Shown here: piece after piece, positions 1-10,088 of the stretch | Layout of the letters: each line of letters begins with the position of its first letter | Position numbering within the stretch: position 1 is the first letter of the stretch | Assembly: GCA_001969505.1 (NCBI GenBank) | Contig: LSSK01000113.1 | Span: 1 to 64,000, forward strand | Length of the DNA stretch: 64,000 nt | Reading direction: 5' to 3' | Origin: Zancudomyces culisetae | Lineage: Eukaryota; Kickxellomycota; Harpellomycetes; Harpellales; Legeriomycetaceae | Position numbers and translations under genes: made by a program | Notes under the pieces: generated by a model | What the model was told of the DNA's origin: nothing | Databases searched by the model: none | What the model saw: only the letters and a program-made list of their open reading frames with translations

Positions 1-1195
1 GAAATGGTCAAAACATTCAAGGGAAAAAGAGAAATATTCACTAACCTCAAGATTGAAGGAATGAAAACAAAACAAAACAAAACTAGGAACATCATTAAAA
101 AAAATGACTACAATGTAACTTTTAACCTTCAATTCGTTTGTACCAATCAAGCTTATAATAGATTTGGGAAAGTTGGGACAAAAGAAAAGGAAATAAAAAT
201 AGCATGCTGGTTAATGACTAGTATTACCAACATTATTGTTATATATCCAAACGTATTTTATTTTACATTTCCTGCACTTTAGATCTTCTGGGTTTTCGGA
301 TTTTTATTTTGAGTAAGGTTTCATAAATTCCATGTTTTGAGCAAATAATGTTCACTAAAAAATAAAAAAAGAAACTATGCTGATAAAACTTGGATTTACT
401 TTTTTATTTTTAATTTTAATTTTTGTGGCAATGAAATATTTGATACTTGAGAGTACGTGGAACACAAAGACTAGGATAAGTGATGAGAAATGTGTGATGA
501 GAGATAAAAGATGAGGGGGAGAAGGAGGAGGAAAGTGAAAAAGATGAAGAAGAGGAGAGGGGAGGGAGGGAGGGGGGTAGAGGTTGGGTAGGAAAGAGAT
601 TAGAAAATATTGGGTAATTTGCATGTATTTTTTGTTTATTTTTTTTTTTACAAAATGTATAGCTCAAATTCTACAAAAAAAAATAAATAAAAAAACATTA
701 AAAAAAATTTTTTTTATTCTATTTTCGGTGGAGATGTATTAGGCTAAAGTTTAGTAAAAGCCAAATAAAATTAATAAAATGAAATAAAATAAAATAAAAT
801 AAAATATTCATGGATTAAAAGAAGCGATTAGTAAATTCGTAATAATTTCGAAAAAATATAGTATATTCATACATATATGTGTATATTTTTTATATTTGCC
901 CTTCCCCCGAAATTTGAGTATACTTGATTGCCAACCTTGTTATTTTTATTGTTATTGCAACAAAGTTACGTTTTAAAAACATTAAAGCGACAAAAACTGG
1001 GATAAATAACAATATAACACTATCACAAAACAACTATCGTAATAGATTAAGGTATCAATTGGTTTATAACATTTTTCAACGAATTTGGACATTGTTGTTG
1101 TTTTTTTTTGCAATAGAGATTAGCCTACAAAACGAGGAAATAATCTGTTGCGTTTAATTAGTAAAGGACACCAAATTCAAGTTAAAGAAAAATAA
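1..1195. other. Intergenic, AT-rich; no supported gene
   Basis: No convincing coding region. It holds a purine-rich tract (about 509-598) with a G-quadruplex-type motif, an (AAAAT)-type run near 780-805, and homopolymer A/T runs. It probably includes the promoter of the SMG7-like gene that starts at 1196. Short open frames here are low-complexity and lack family resemblance. Confidence 0.6.
509..598 (+). repeat. Polypurine tract with G4 motif
   Basis: About 90 nt almost purely of A and G. The core at 559-577 is GGGG-A-GGG-A-GGG-A-GGGGGG: four G-runs separated by single A loops, which is the canonical strong G-quadruplex pattern. It lies about 620 nt upstream of the SMG7-like start codon. Confidence 0.8.
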
Positions 1196-4100
1196 ATGAG
1201 CTATAAAGAGGGGTACAATGAGTCAAGAAAAATAGGTAATACAGGAAGATGGAACAACAATAGGAAAGAAGCAACACAATTGAAGAAAACAAACGTAGGG
1301 GAAGTATATAACAGGAGTAAACCAAGAGATGGTAAGGGGTTGAGATCAGATCAGAGCGCAATTGGAGCCAAGGCGTTCAAGAAGGAGGATGGAAATCAAG
1401 TTTTTGCAAAGCAGAATCAAGCGGAGGGCAGTGCAATTGGGGTTTCTGCAGTGGTAGATAAGCTTGAAGAAATATTGGCTATTGAAAATGAGCTTGGAGA
1501 AAAGCTCAGGCAAGGTCTGGAAGAGAATGTTGAGGAGATTCTTAATCTTCGGTATATAGCAAGGAGGCTATATTTTGACATAATAATGGGCAATGTGGAA
1601 TATTCGACAAAACAGGGACTTGAAATGACACTGTGGCGAACGGCAGTGTATAGCACAGTCAATGAGTATAGGAAGAGGATGGAAAAACTGAACAAACAAA
1701 GAAAGCAATACCCTGGGGAGTATGAGGAGGAAAGGGAAAGGATGAGGATGGGGATGACAGTTTTCCTTCAGGAATCAGTGGGTTTTTACACGACATTTTT
1801 AAACAAGATGTTTTTAAAGCTACGAGAAAAGATGAGAGATGGTGACGAAAGGAGAGCGGTGGATGAGCTTGTGGGGTTGAGAGGTAGTATAGGCGTTGAG
1901 GAAATACTTGAACAGCTTTCAAAAAAACCCAAGTCTGAAGAGTTGGGGGAGATAGTATCAGCAACACAAAGGGTGATGATTAGCTTGGGAGATCTATACC
2001 GATATCAATCGATGTATAGTGATAAGAAGTTGGATAGAGAAACGATGGGGGTTGGGGAGCAGATGGAGATGAAGGGGAAGAGTGAATCAAAGTTAAAGTT
2101 GGATAGTATTAAGGGGATGGGGTACAACTTGCTTGCAGCATTGACGGTGTACAATGAGGCTAGAAGACTTGATTATGGAAACGGGTTGATATATAACCAG
2201 CTTGGGGTAGTTTTTGGGATGGCGGGTAGGATGTATGAGTGTTTGAGCAATTATTGTAAAGCGCTTACATCACAAAAGGCATATATGACGGCAGGGATCA
2301 ATTTAAGGCGGTATTTGAATGATGAAAGAAGAAAAAGGGATATGGGGAATGTGACGGGAGAGTTTGTTTATTTGGACACGATAAATAAGTTGCTTGAAAG
2401 AGGGAATATTGAAAAGGAGGAAATGGAATTGTGGGAAAACGCACTCGAGGAGCTTATAAGTGATCAACAGGTTAGTGCAAAACAACTCGAGATGATTACA
2501 GTTAGTATTCTTTCAATAGCGATGGTGGATCAAAAGAAGTACACCGAGGTTGTTGGGGATGAGGGATATGAGATGGGAGGTAGAGTGAGTGGGGTAGAGG
2601 TTGGAGTCAGAATGGTAAAACTGTTGTGTGAGCATTCGGGAATAAAGTTTGAGGCAGGAACAGATGATATAAATGTTCTTGTCAAGATTTTGCCCAGCGT
2701 ATATTTGGGGACAGGGTGGATTCTGGGAGCGATGAAGGGTAGTTCAGTGTTAGGTAGCCATTTTCTAAGAGCAGTTGAAAAGTCAGAGATTTTGAAGACC
2801 ATGTCTTTGTTTACCAAGCTGTATGTTGACTTTGTTGAGAATACAAAATCACAATGTAGTAACCTTCCTGAGGCAGTTGAGTTTAAAGGATGGGGTTTGC
2901 CAGGAAGCAGCCAGGATGTCTTTGAAATAGTTTTGGGAGATAAAGGTGAATCGCGTGAGGAATTGAGTTTGGAGGATTCAGAAGGAAATCTTGTTGGTAG
3001 CAGGATTTGTAGGATTTTCGAGGTTGCAGAAGCAGTGATTTCTACGTACACAGCGCTTGAGCAAGATAATAAAAGTGAGCAAGAGTTGCCTAAAGAGTTT
3101 GATGGACTAGAAACAGTTTTGAATGAGATGGAAGATGGAGATAGCGAGGTTAATAATAATAAAGTGAAAGAAGAAGAACAAGAGGAAGAGGAAGAGGAAG
3201 AGGAAGAGGAAGAGGAAGAAATATTATTGTTTGCAACAAAGCCATTACCAACATCTACATCTACATCTACATTAACACCCAACAAGCCTAGAGAAATAAA
3301 AGTGACACATAAAAGTCATACGCCGTTTGCGCAACTTCAGAATAAAGATCAAGACGAAATTGTTCCGTATTCAACACCAGCTAAACACGTTTCAACGCTT
3401 TACTCGAACAATTCAGACCAATCTTCTCATATCCGACCAACATTTTCACATTCAAATCTTTCAAACAGCAGTATGAGTCCTCAGTTTGTGGATAAACAGT
3501 TGGACGACCAAGGATTTCTTGTGCCTGGGCTGGGAAGAATAGGTTTGCGCTCACAGCTTGGTTCTCAGCATTCCAACTTTGGATCTGATATGTATGTTCC
3601 ATTACGGCAATCTAAGCCTGCGGTTGGTTCTGGACATTTTGGTGATCGTGCATTACCACAACTTTCTAGTGGGTTATCATGTGGTGGTTTATTTTCGAAT
3701 AATAACACCAATAATAATGTCAATACCAATGCCAATGCCAATGCCAATGCCAATAATAATGCCAATACCAATATCAATACCAATACCAATATCAATAACA
3801 GTAGCAATAACAATATTAGTAATAATATTAATAATAATGGAATAGACAAGTTGTTGTTTTCCAATCTAGGATCGATCAATACTTTGCAAAGATCATCAGA
3901 ACCCAACAATGAACATAAATATTCAACACACAATGCACATCCTACAAATTTCTTTGGATCTGCGCTATTGGGTTCGGCTTGTCCTTCTTCAGATTCTAGT
4001 ACTAATCCATTTGCTTTGAACTACAACCTTCCGTTAACTGAAAATTTGCAACAATCCTTGAATCCAGCCCATAACATTTCTAAAACTACGAATAGTGTTG

Positions 4101-4702
4101 GTTTGAGTTCAAGCTTGGGTTTGGGGAATACGGGTTTAGGTTTGGGTTTGGGTTTAGGTTTGGGTTTAGGTATGGGTAATATGGGTATGAGTAATTTGGG
4201 AAATATGGGTAATTTGGGTATGAATAATATGGGAAATATGGGAAATATTGGTATGGGTATGGGTGCAGGGACAAATTTAAATTCGAACAAAAACACAAAT
4301 ACAAATACAGGAATGAATGCAGGAATGAATGTAGGAATGGGTTTAGGCCCAGGTTTTGGATTAGGTCTGGATTTAGATTTAGATTTGGACTTGGATTTGG
4401 ATTTAGATTTAGATTTGGATTTAAATATTCCCAATACTGCTCATGGTTCGAATTCTACTGGGTTCAGTCCCAACCTACCACTGATTGGCAAAGCCAAGGA
4501 ATATACGAATGACGATAATACATACCAGAGGAGTTACAAGTTGAAACAAAATGGGTATGATTTTTATTCGGATGTAGTTCCTAGTAATGGGAGTGGTAAT
4601 GGTAATGGTAATGGTGGTAATGGTAGTGGTAATGGGTATTCATCAAGATGGGATTATAATTATAATTATAAACAACAACCATCATTTGAAACTAAACAGT
4701 AG
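1196..4702 (+). CDS. SMG7/EST1-like TPR protein
   Basis: Single-exon ORF of 1168 residues. The N-terminal half resembles the EST1/SMG5-7 family, which has a 14-3-3-like and TPR-like helical fold acting in nonsense-mediated mRNA decay or telomerase recruitment. Family-type landmarks are LWRTAVYSTVNEYRKRM near residue 146, SLGDLYRYQSMY near 263, and the NQLGVVFGMAGRMYECL segment near 335 followed by the AGINLRRYL helix, which matches the usual 'yNQLavla...Y.ralas..pf..A..NL' layout. No C-terminal PIN nuclease domain is visible, so SMG7-like fits better than SMG5 or SMG6. From about residue 660 the protein is disordered: a Glu run, then Asn/Ala, Gly-Leu, Met-Gly-Asn and Leu-Asp repeats, then Gly-Asn. 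The start is the first ATG after stops, in an A-rich context. The coding strand is G-rich to about 3230 and C-rich afterwards. SMG7 versus Est1 cannot be separated without alignment. Confidence 0.75.
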   Translation: MSYKEGYNESRKIGNTGRWNNNRKEATQLKKTNVGEVYNRSKPRDGKGLRSDQSAIGAKAFKKEDGNQVFAKQNQAEGSAIGVSAVVDKLEEILAIENELGEKLRQGLEENVEEILNLRYIARRLYFDIIMGNVEYSTKQGLEMTLWRTAVYSTVNEYRKRMEKLNKQRKQYPGEYEEERERMRMGMTVFLQESVGFYTTFLNKMFLKLREKMRDGDERRAVDELVGLRGSIGVEEILEQLSKKPKSEELGEIVSATQRVMISLGDLYRYQSMYSDKKLDRETMGVGEQMEMKGKSESKLKLDSIKGMGYNLLAALTVYNEARRLDYGNGLIYNQLGVVFGMAGRMYECLSNYCKALTSQKAYMTAGINLRRYLNDERRKRDMGNVTGEFVYLDTINKLLERGNIEKEEMELWENALEELISDQQVSAKQLEMITVSILSIAMVDQKKYTEVVGDEGYEMGGRVSGVEVGVRMVKLLCEHSGIKFEAGTDDINVLVKILPSVYLGTGWILGAMKGSSVLGSHFLRAVEKSEILKTMSLFTKLYVDFVENTKSQCSNLPEAVEFKGWGLPGSSQDVFEIVLGDKGESREELSLEDSEGNLVGSRICRIFEVAEAVISTYTALEQDNKSEQELPKEFDGLETVLNEMEDGDSEVNNNKVKEEEQEEEEEEEEEEEEEILLFATKPLPTSTSTSTLTPNKPREIKVTHKSHTPFAQLQNKDQDEIVPYSTPAKHVSTLYSNNSDQSSHIRPTFSHSNLSNSSMSPQFVDKQLDDQGFLVPGLGRIGLRSQLGSQHSNFGSDMYVPLRQSKPAVGSGHFGDRALPQLSSGLSCGGLFSNNNTNNNVNTNANANANANNNANTNINTNTNINNSSNNNISNNINNNGIDKLLFSNLGSINTLQRSSEPNNEHKYSTHNAHPTNFFGSALLGSACPSSDSSTNPFALNYNLPLTENLQQSLNPAHNISKTTNSVGLSSSLGLGNTGLGLGLGLGLGLGMGNMGMSNLGNMGNLGMNNMGNMGNIGMGMGAGTNLNSNKNTNTNTGMNAGMNVGMGLGPGFGLGLDLDLDLDLDLDLDLDLDLNIPNTAHGSNSTGFSPNLPLIGKAKEYTNDDNTYQRSYKLKQNGYDFYSDVVPSNGSGNGNGNGGNGSGNGYSSRWDYNYNYKQQPSFETKQ
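3169..4425 (+). repeat. Coding microsatellites (poly-Glu, Asn/Ala, Gly-Leu, Leu-Asp)
   Basis: Within the SMG7-like gene: a GAA/GAG run at about 3169-3220 (poly-Glu), AAT-GCC type repeats at about 3721-3835 (Asn/Ala/Thr), GGTTTG/GGTTTA hexamers at about 4123-4172 (Gly-Leu), and GATTTA/GATTTG hexamers at about 4366-4425 (Leu-Asp). Six-base periodicity gives alternating dipeptides. Confidence 0.85.
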
Positions 4703-4837
4703 TGAATATCGAGTTTTTTTTTTTTAATAATTTTTTTTAATAGTTTAATTTGTTTTTAATTTTTGGTTTTTTTTATATTTTATTTTATTTTATTTCATTT
4801 CAACTTTTTGAAATGTAGTTATTTGGTGAGATTTGAA

Positions 4838-4872
<35 letters not shown>

Positions 4873-5170
4873 AGGAAAAAAAAATTTTTTTTTAATATTG
4901 AATTTTTCGGATAATGAAGTTAAAATAAATAGAGCTCATAGAAAAAAATTAAAGAATTAAAGTTGATTTTGAATAAATTGAAAATAATGTAATAAAAATA
5001 AATCAAAGTTGAACTTGACTAGTAGTATATAAAAAAAATTTTTTTATATGTTTTTCTGTTAATGAAAAACAAAGCAGTATTTTTTAAAAAATCGATTTAA
5101 ATAAAATAATAGCAATATAATAATAAAATAATAATAAAATAAAATAAAATTACGAGATAGAAATTAGAAA
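4703..5170. other. Intergenic with (ATAA)n microsatellite
   Basis: Very AT-rich spacer between two + strand genes. A perfect ATAA tandem run occupies about 4836-4873. It presumably contains the 3' end of the SMG7-like transcript and the RPC1 promoter; no gene seen. Confidence 0.7.
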
Positions 5171-8100
5171 ATGAAGGTACATGTGGCACATTCGGTACCA
5201 AAGCGAGTACACAAGATACAGTTTGGGGTGCCGAGTCCTGCAGATATAAGAAGGGCGGCCGAAATATCAATCAACAATCGAGATCTATATAATGCCGAAA
5301 CCAAGCTGCCGGCGGAAAATGGGGTGTTGGATCTACGGCTTGGAGTGTCGGACAAAAAGTCGATATGTAAGACGTGTGGGTTGGGGCTGGCGGATTGTGT
5401 GGGGCATTGGGGGTATATCAATTTGTGTGTGCCGGTATATCATATAGGATATTTTAAAATGACGATTACGATACTGCAGAATATATGCAAGACGTGTTGT
5501 CGAGTGTTATTGGAGGAGGAGGACCGAAGAGTATTTTTGAGGCGGCTGCGTACGCCGAATTTGGATGGGCAGCAGATTCGGGGGATTATGAAGGCGTTGA
5601 ATGAAAAATGTCGGAAGGTGACGTATTGTATGTACTGTCGGGCTACGAATGGAGTGGTTAAAAAGTCGGGGCCGTTAAAGATAGTTCATGAAAAGTTTAG
5701 ACAAAAGCGGACGACGGCGGAATTTGAAAGTTACAAGCAAGAGTTGGAGCGGGCAGTCGGGGAAGGGTCGGCGGAATTGAAGAATTTTGGACAAAAGGCA
5801 CAAGAAGAGTTTTCACCATTAAAAGTATACCAAATGTTCCAGCTGATCAGTGATGAAGATAGCGAGCTTATGGGGTTGGATAAGAATGGAGGGAGACCAG
5901 AGAATTATTTGTGGACGGCAGTACCAGTGCCACCAGTATGTATTAGGCCGTCGGTGGCACAGGAGGGGGGTACGAATGAGGATGATTTGACGGTAAAGTT
6001 GACGGAGATAGTGTTTATAAATTCGTTGATAGAGGCGGGGATTCAAAAGGGGGCGTCGATAGGAAATATAATGGAGCAGTGGGATTTTTTGTCATTGGCA
6101 GTAGCGATGTATATTAGTTCGGAGGTTCCAGGGATATCGATAAATATGGTAGGGAAGCCAATTAGAGGGTTTACACAGAGACTTAAGGGAAAACAGGGAA
6201 GATTTCGGGGGAACTTGTCGGGAAAGAGAGTGGATTTCTCAGCACGAACGGTAATATCGCCAGATCCAAACATGGGGATAGATGAAGTGGCAGTTCCAGA
6301 GTTGGTGGCAAAGATTCTTACATATCCAGAAGTGGTTACACGACACAACAAGGAGAAGCTGAAGCGATTGGTGAATAACGGGCCGGAGGTTCATCCAGGA
6401 GCAAACTATGTACAGAAAAAACGGGAGGGAGGAATGAAACGGTTTTTGAAGTTTGGACGACGAGATGAACTGGCAGACGGGTTGGAGAGTGGGGATATAG
6501 TGGAGCGGCATTTGAATGATGGGGATATAGTGTTGTTTAATCGACAGCCGTCGCTGCATAGATTATCGATTATGGCGCATCGGGCAAGGGTTAAGCCGTG
6601 GAGAACGTTTCGGTTTAACGAGTGTGTGTGTACGCCGTACAATGCAGATTTTGATGGAGACGAGATGAATTTACATTTGCCACAGACAGAGGAGGCGCGA
6701 GCAGAGGCGTTGATATTGATGGGGGTGAAGAACAATTTGGTGACGCCGAGGAATGGAGAGCCGATTATTGGAGCAACGCAGGATTTTATTACGACATCGT
6801 ATTTGATTACGCAGCGGGACCGGTTCTATTCACGGGCGGAGGTGGCGCAGATTATTTCGTATTGTTTTGATGCGAATATGCAGATTGATTTGCCAGCGCC
6901 GAGCATAATGAAGCCGCAGGTGTTGTGGACGGGCAAGCAGGTGATTAATTTGCTGATGAGGCCAAACCGAGATTCGCCGGTACGGGTGATGTTAGAGACA
7001 AAGACCAAGTCGTTTATCAAGTCAAAGGTGAAGCGACGCGATGAGATGTGTCCGAATGATGGGTATTTGGTGATTATAGATAGTGAGATAATGTGTGGAG
7101 TGTTGGATAAGTCGATAGTAGGAGACGGGAAAAAGAAGTCGATATTTTTTGTGGTGCTTCATGATTATGGGACAGCGGAAGCAGCAGCGATTATGAATCG
7201 GTTGGCCAAATTGTCAGCACGATGGAGTTGTAATATGGGGTTTTCTATAGGGATTTCGGATGTTACACCGGGGAAAAGGCTGTTTGAGCAGAAGGATGTG
7301 ATTATTGAAGATGCATATGCACGGTGTGACGAGTTGATTCTACAAAGCATCCGGGGAGAGCTGGATAATTTGCCGGGATGTGATGACGACCAAACGTTGG
7401 AATCGACGCTTTCGGGGGTGTTGTCAAGAGTGCGTGACGATGTAGGAACGATATGTATGAATGAGTTGGGGCGGCATAACGCGCCGTTGATTATGGCGAC
7501 GTGTGGGTCGAAGGGATCGGTGATCAATGTGTGTCAGATGGTTGCGTCGGTGGGGCAGCAGATTGTTAGTGGGTCACGAATTGCGAATGGATTTTCCAAC
7601 CGAACACTTCCTCATTTCTTCAAGAATGCAAAGACGCCGGCTGCAAAGGGCTTTGTTAGAAACAGTTTTTATTCGGGGTTGTCGCCGACAGAGTTTTTCT
7701 TCCATGCTATTTCGGGTCGTGAAGGGTTGGTAGATACTGCCGTCAAGACTGCCGAAACTGGGTATATGCAGCGTCGTCTAATGAAGGCTCTGGAGGATTT
7801 GTCTACGCAATATGATACGTCTGTGCGAAATTCAGTTGGAGATGTCGTACAGTTTACGTATGGCGATGATGGGTTGGATCCTTCGTGTTTGGAAGGTGAT
7901 GGTTTCCCTGTTGAATTTGTTCGTAATTGGACATATGTTGAATCTCTTGTCCCCACTACAACCAATACAACCACTCCTTTAGGTATGCCTCCTTATTTGG
8001 TATCTATCTTTGTTGATTCCGAATTATCTCGTCCTTTATACACAAACATTTGTACTAAGTTTTGGTTGGATACTCTAAAAGCCTTTTGTAATTCCCTTGC

Positions 8101-9541
8101 CACAAAATTGGCCGACTTGAGATCTGCTTACGGCCTTCCACGATACGACCAACCTCCCGCAACTGTTCCTAGTCTGGATAATAATAATGTATATTTGGAG
8201 GATTTGGATGCAGGTTGCGATCATGCTGCAAGAACTGTTGTCAACCAAAAACTGCATATTACCAAACCCAGGCTTTTAAAGTTTTTGGAAATCTGTTTGA
8301 AAAAGTACCAAAGCTCCAAAATCGAGCCGGGAACAGCTGTGGGTGCTCTTGGTGCGCAATCCATTGGTGAGCCTGGCACCCAGATGACGCTCAAGACTTT
8401 CCATTTTGCTGGTGTAGCGTCTATGAACGTCACGCTGGGTGTGCCACGGATCAAGGAAATCATCAATGCGGCCAAAGTCATCAGTACTCCCATTATCACT
8501 GCCAAGCTGGTTTCCGAAAACAGCCTGCAATCCGCACGTATTGTAAAAGGCCGCATTTCCAAATGTCTGCTTGGCGAAATCTCCGAATGCATTGAGGAAG
8601 TCTACCGCCCGAGCCAGTGTTATATTGGAATCAAACTGGATTTGAATACCATCAACCTCCTGCAGCTTGAATTGGACTTGGATGCTGTCGCTGCTGCTAT
8701 TGCCATGGCTCCTAAACTCAAAATCGGCCATCACAACGTCAAGGTCTACTACCCTGACCGCTTACGTGTCTTTGTCGGCATCACCACCAAGGATGCCTCG
8801 CTCTCTGTACTCCATTACCGAATGCAGAAGCTGCGCCGCCAACTGTGTAACATTGTCGTCTGTGGCTCTCGCAATATCATTCGTTCTGTAATCAACGATG
8901 TTGGCAAGAACTCGTATGTCCTATTGGCTGAAGGCTATGGTCTCCGTGAAGTCATGAACACCGATGGTGTCATTGGAACAAAGACCACCACCAACCACAT
9001 TATTGAAACCCAACATGTCCTCGGCATAGAAGCTGCCCGTTCCACCATCATCAATGAGATTCAGTATACTATGCATTCCCACGGTATGTCTATAGATCCT
9101 CGCCACGTCATGTTGTTGGGTGATATTATGACCTTTAAAGGTGAAGTTTTGGGAATTACCAGATTTGGTGTTGCCAAAATGAAGGATTCTGTAATGATGT
9201 TGGCTAGTTTTGAAAAGACTACTGACCATTTGTTTGATGCTGCTGTATATGGAAAATCTGATCTTATTGAAGGTGTTAGTGAACGTATTATTATGGGTAC
9301 TCAAATGAATATTGGAACTGGAATGTTTAAACTTTTATATGATCAAGATGCACCAATTACCTCTACCTCTACCTCTACTACTACTACTACTACTATTAAT
9401 GGTAATGGTAATCAATTAGGTATTGAAAATTCAAATCAAAATCAAAACCAAACCATTTCTTTATTGCCTGATCAATCTTGTATTGGTATTTCCGATGATT
9501 CTATTACTTTTGAACCAAGACCTTTATTATTTGATGTTTAA
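5171..9541 (+). CDS. RPC1: DNA-directed RNA polymerase III largest subunit
   Basis: 1456 residues, close to yeast Rpc160 (about 1460), in one exon. It is the catalytic subunit that makes tRNA, 5S and U6 RNAs. The clamp zinc site reads C66-x2-C69-x6-C76-x2-H79, with a second pair at C106/C109. The absolutely conserved active-site motif NADFDGD is at 491-497, with D493, D495 and D497 as Mg ligands. Downstream are the Pol III-type block NSFYSGLSPTEFFFHAISGR, then REGLVDTAVKTAETGYMQRR (bridge helix and trigger-loop region), and GTQMTLKTFHFAG near the C-terminal third. These sequences favour Pol III over Pol I or II, and there is no CTD heptad repeat. The tail is a Ser/Thr and Asn/Gln low-complexity stretch. 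Third-base usage changes sharply near 7590: G-rich before, C-rich after, T-rich in the last 400 nt. Confidence 0.97.
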   Translation: MKVHVAHSVPKRVHKIQFGVPSPADIRRAAEISINNRDLYNAETKLPAENGVLDLRLGVSDKKSICKTCGLGLADCVGHWGYINLCVPVYHIGYFKMTITILQNICKTCCRVLLEEEDRRVFLRRLRTPNLDGQQIRGIMKALNEKCRKVTYCMYCRATNGVVKKSGPLKIVHEKFRQKRTTAEFESYKQELERAVGEGSAELKNFGQKAQEEFSPLKVYQMFQLISDEDSELMGLDKNGGRPENYLWTAVPVPPVCIRPSVAQEGGTNEDDLTVKLTEIVFINSLIEAGIQKGASIGNIMEQWDFLSLAVAMYISSEVPGISINMVGKPIRGFTQRLKGKQGRFRGNLSGKRVDFSARTVISPDPNMGIDEVAVPELVAKILTYPEVVTRHNKEKLKRLVNNGPEVHPGANYVQKKREGGMKRFLKFGRRDELADGLESGDIVERHLNDGDIVLFNRQPSLHRLSIMAHRARVKPWRTFRFNECVCTPYNADFDGDEMNLHLPQTEEARAEALILMGVKNNLVTPRNGEPIIGATQDFITTSYLITQRDRFYSRAEVAQIISYCFDANMQIDLPAPSIMKPQVLWTGKQVINLLMRPNRDSPVRVMLETKTKSFIKSKVKRRDEMCPNDGYLVIIDSEIMCGVLDKSIVGDGKKKSIFFVVLHDYGTAEAAAIMNRLAKLSARWSCNMGFSIGISDVTPGKRLFEQKDVIIEDAYARCDELILQSIRGELDNLPGCDDDQTLESTLSGVLSRVRDDVGTICMNELGRHNAPLIMATCGSKGSVINVCQMVASVGQQIVSGSRIANGFSNRTLPHFFKNAKTPAAKGFVRNSFYSGLSPTEFFFHAISGREGLVDTAVKTAETGYMQRRLMKALEDLSTQYDTSVRNSVGDVVQFTYGDDGLDPSCLEGDGFPVEFVRNWTYVESLVPTTTNTTTPLGMPPYLVSIFVDSELSRPLYTNICTKFWLDTLKAFCNSLATKLADLRSAYGLPRYDQPPATVPSLDNNNVYLEDLDAGCDHAARTVVNQKLHITKPRLLKFLEICLKKYQSSKIEPGTAVGALGAQSIGEPGTQMTLKTFHFAGVASMNVTLGVPRIKEIINAAKVISTPIITAKLVSENSLQSARIVKGRISKCLLGEISECIEEVYRPSQCYIGIKLDLNTINLLQLELDLDAVAAAIAMAPKLKIGHHNVKVYYPDRLRVFVGITTKDASLSVLHYRMQKLRRQLCNIVVCGSRNIIRSVINDVGKNSYVLLAEGYGLREVMNTDGVIGTKTTTNHIIETQHVLGIEAARSTIINEIQYTMHSHGMSIDPRHVMLLGDIMTFKGEVLGITRFGVAKMKDSVMMLASFEKTTDHLFDAAVYGKSDLIEGVSERIIMGTQMNIGTGMFKLLYDQDAPITSTSTSTTTTTTINGNGNQLGIENSNQNQNQTISLLPDQSCIGISDDSITFEPRPLLFDV

Positions 9542-10088
9542 TTTATTTATCTCCGTCCCCACCCCTCCCCCCTTCCCCAACTTTATTTTCCTATTTGTTT
9601 TTGTTTTTGTTTTTGTTTTTGTTTTTGTTTATCAATTTGTTTCAAATGTGAAAATATCTTTTATAACATTAATAAAATATACGTGTTTTTGAATTTCATC
9701 ATCCAACTTTTTATAATTATTTTTTTATAATTTATTAATTTATTTTCACTATTTTCATTATTTTTATAATCAAAATTAAATTATAAAAAAAAATTAAAAA
9801 TTAAAAATTTATTTTTAATTGGTAATAGCTTGTAAATGACAAAATTGTAAAATTGAAAATTGAAATTGAAAAAAAAGTATAAATTATAGCATTATTTCCT
9901 TTGTATTTTTGAAACACCACTTGCTTTTTATATACATTTCTTTTTCTGCAAACAAAAATTCCAAAATCCAAACTTTTAAATATAAATAATAAACAAAGGA
10001 GAAAAAAATTTTATCTTTAAATAATCAAACTTTTTTTATTTTTATATTTAATTTATTTAATTTAATTTATATAAAAGTATATATAAAA
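9542..10088. other. Intergenic with (TTTTTG)n
   Basis: AT-rich spacer. After the RPC1 stop there is a C-run tract, then a tandem TTTTTG repeat at about 9596-9630. The rest is likely RPC1 terminator and P5C dehydrogenase promoter. No gene seen. Confidence 0.65.

Noticed and set aside
2530-3285. Long minus-strand open frame (251 codons) antisense to the SMG7-like gene
   Set aside because: Its Ser run mirrors the poly-Glu repeat; the plus-strand protein has family motifs, so this is a shadow.
4123-4172. Telomere-like GGGTTTAGG units inside the EST1/SMG7-like gene
   Set aside because: They are in frame and encode a Gly-Leu dipeptide repeat; the alternation is irregular and best explained as a coding microsatellite.
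9423-9692. Open frame at the end of RPC1 with Phe/Val repeats
   Set aside because: Out-of-frame shadow of the RPC1 tail running into the TTTTTG repeat.
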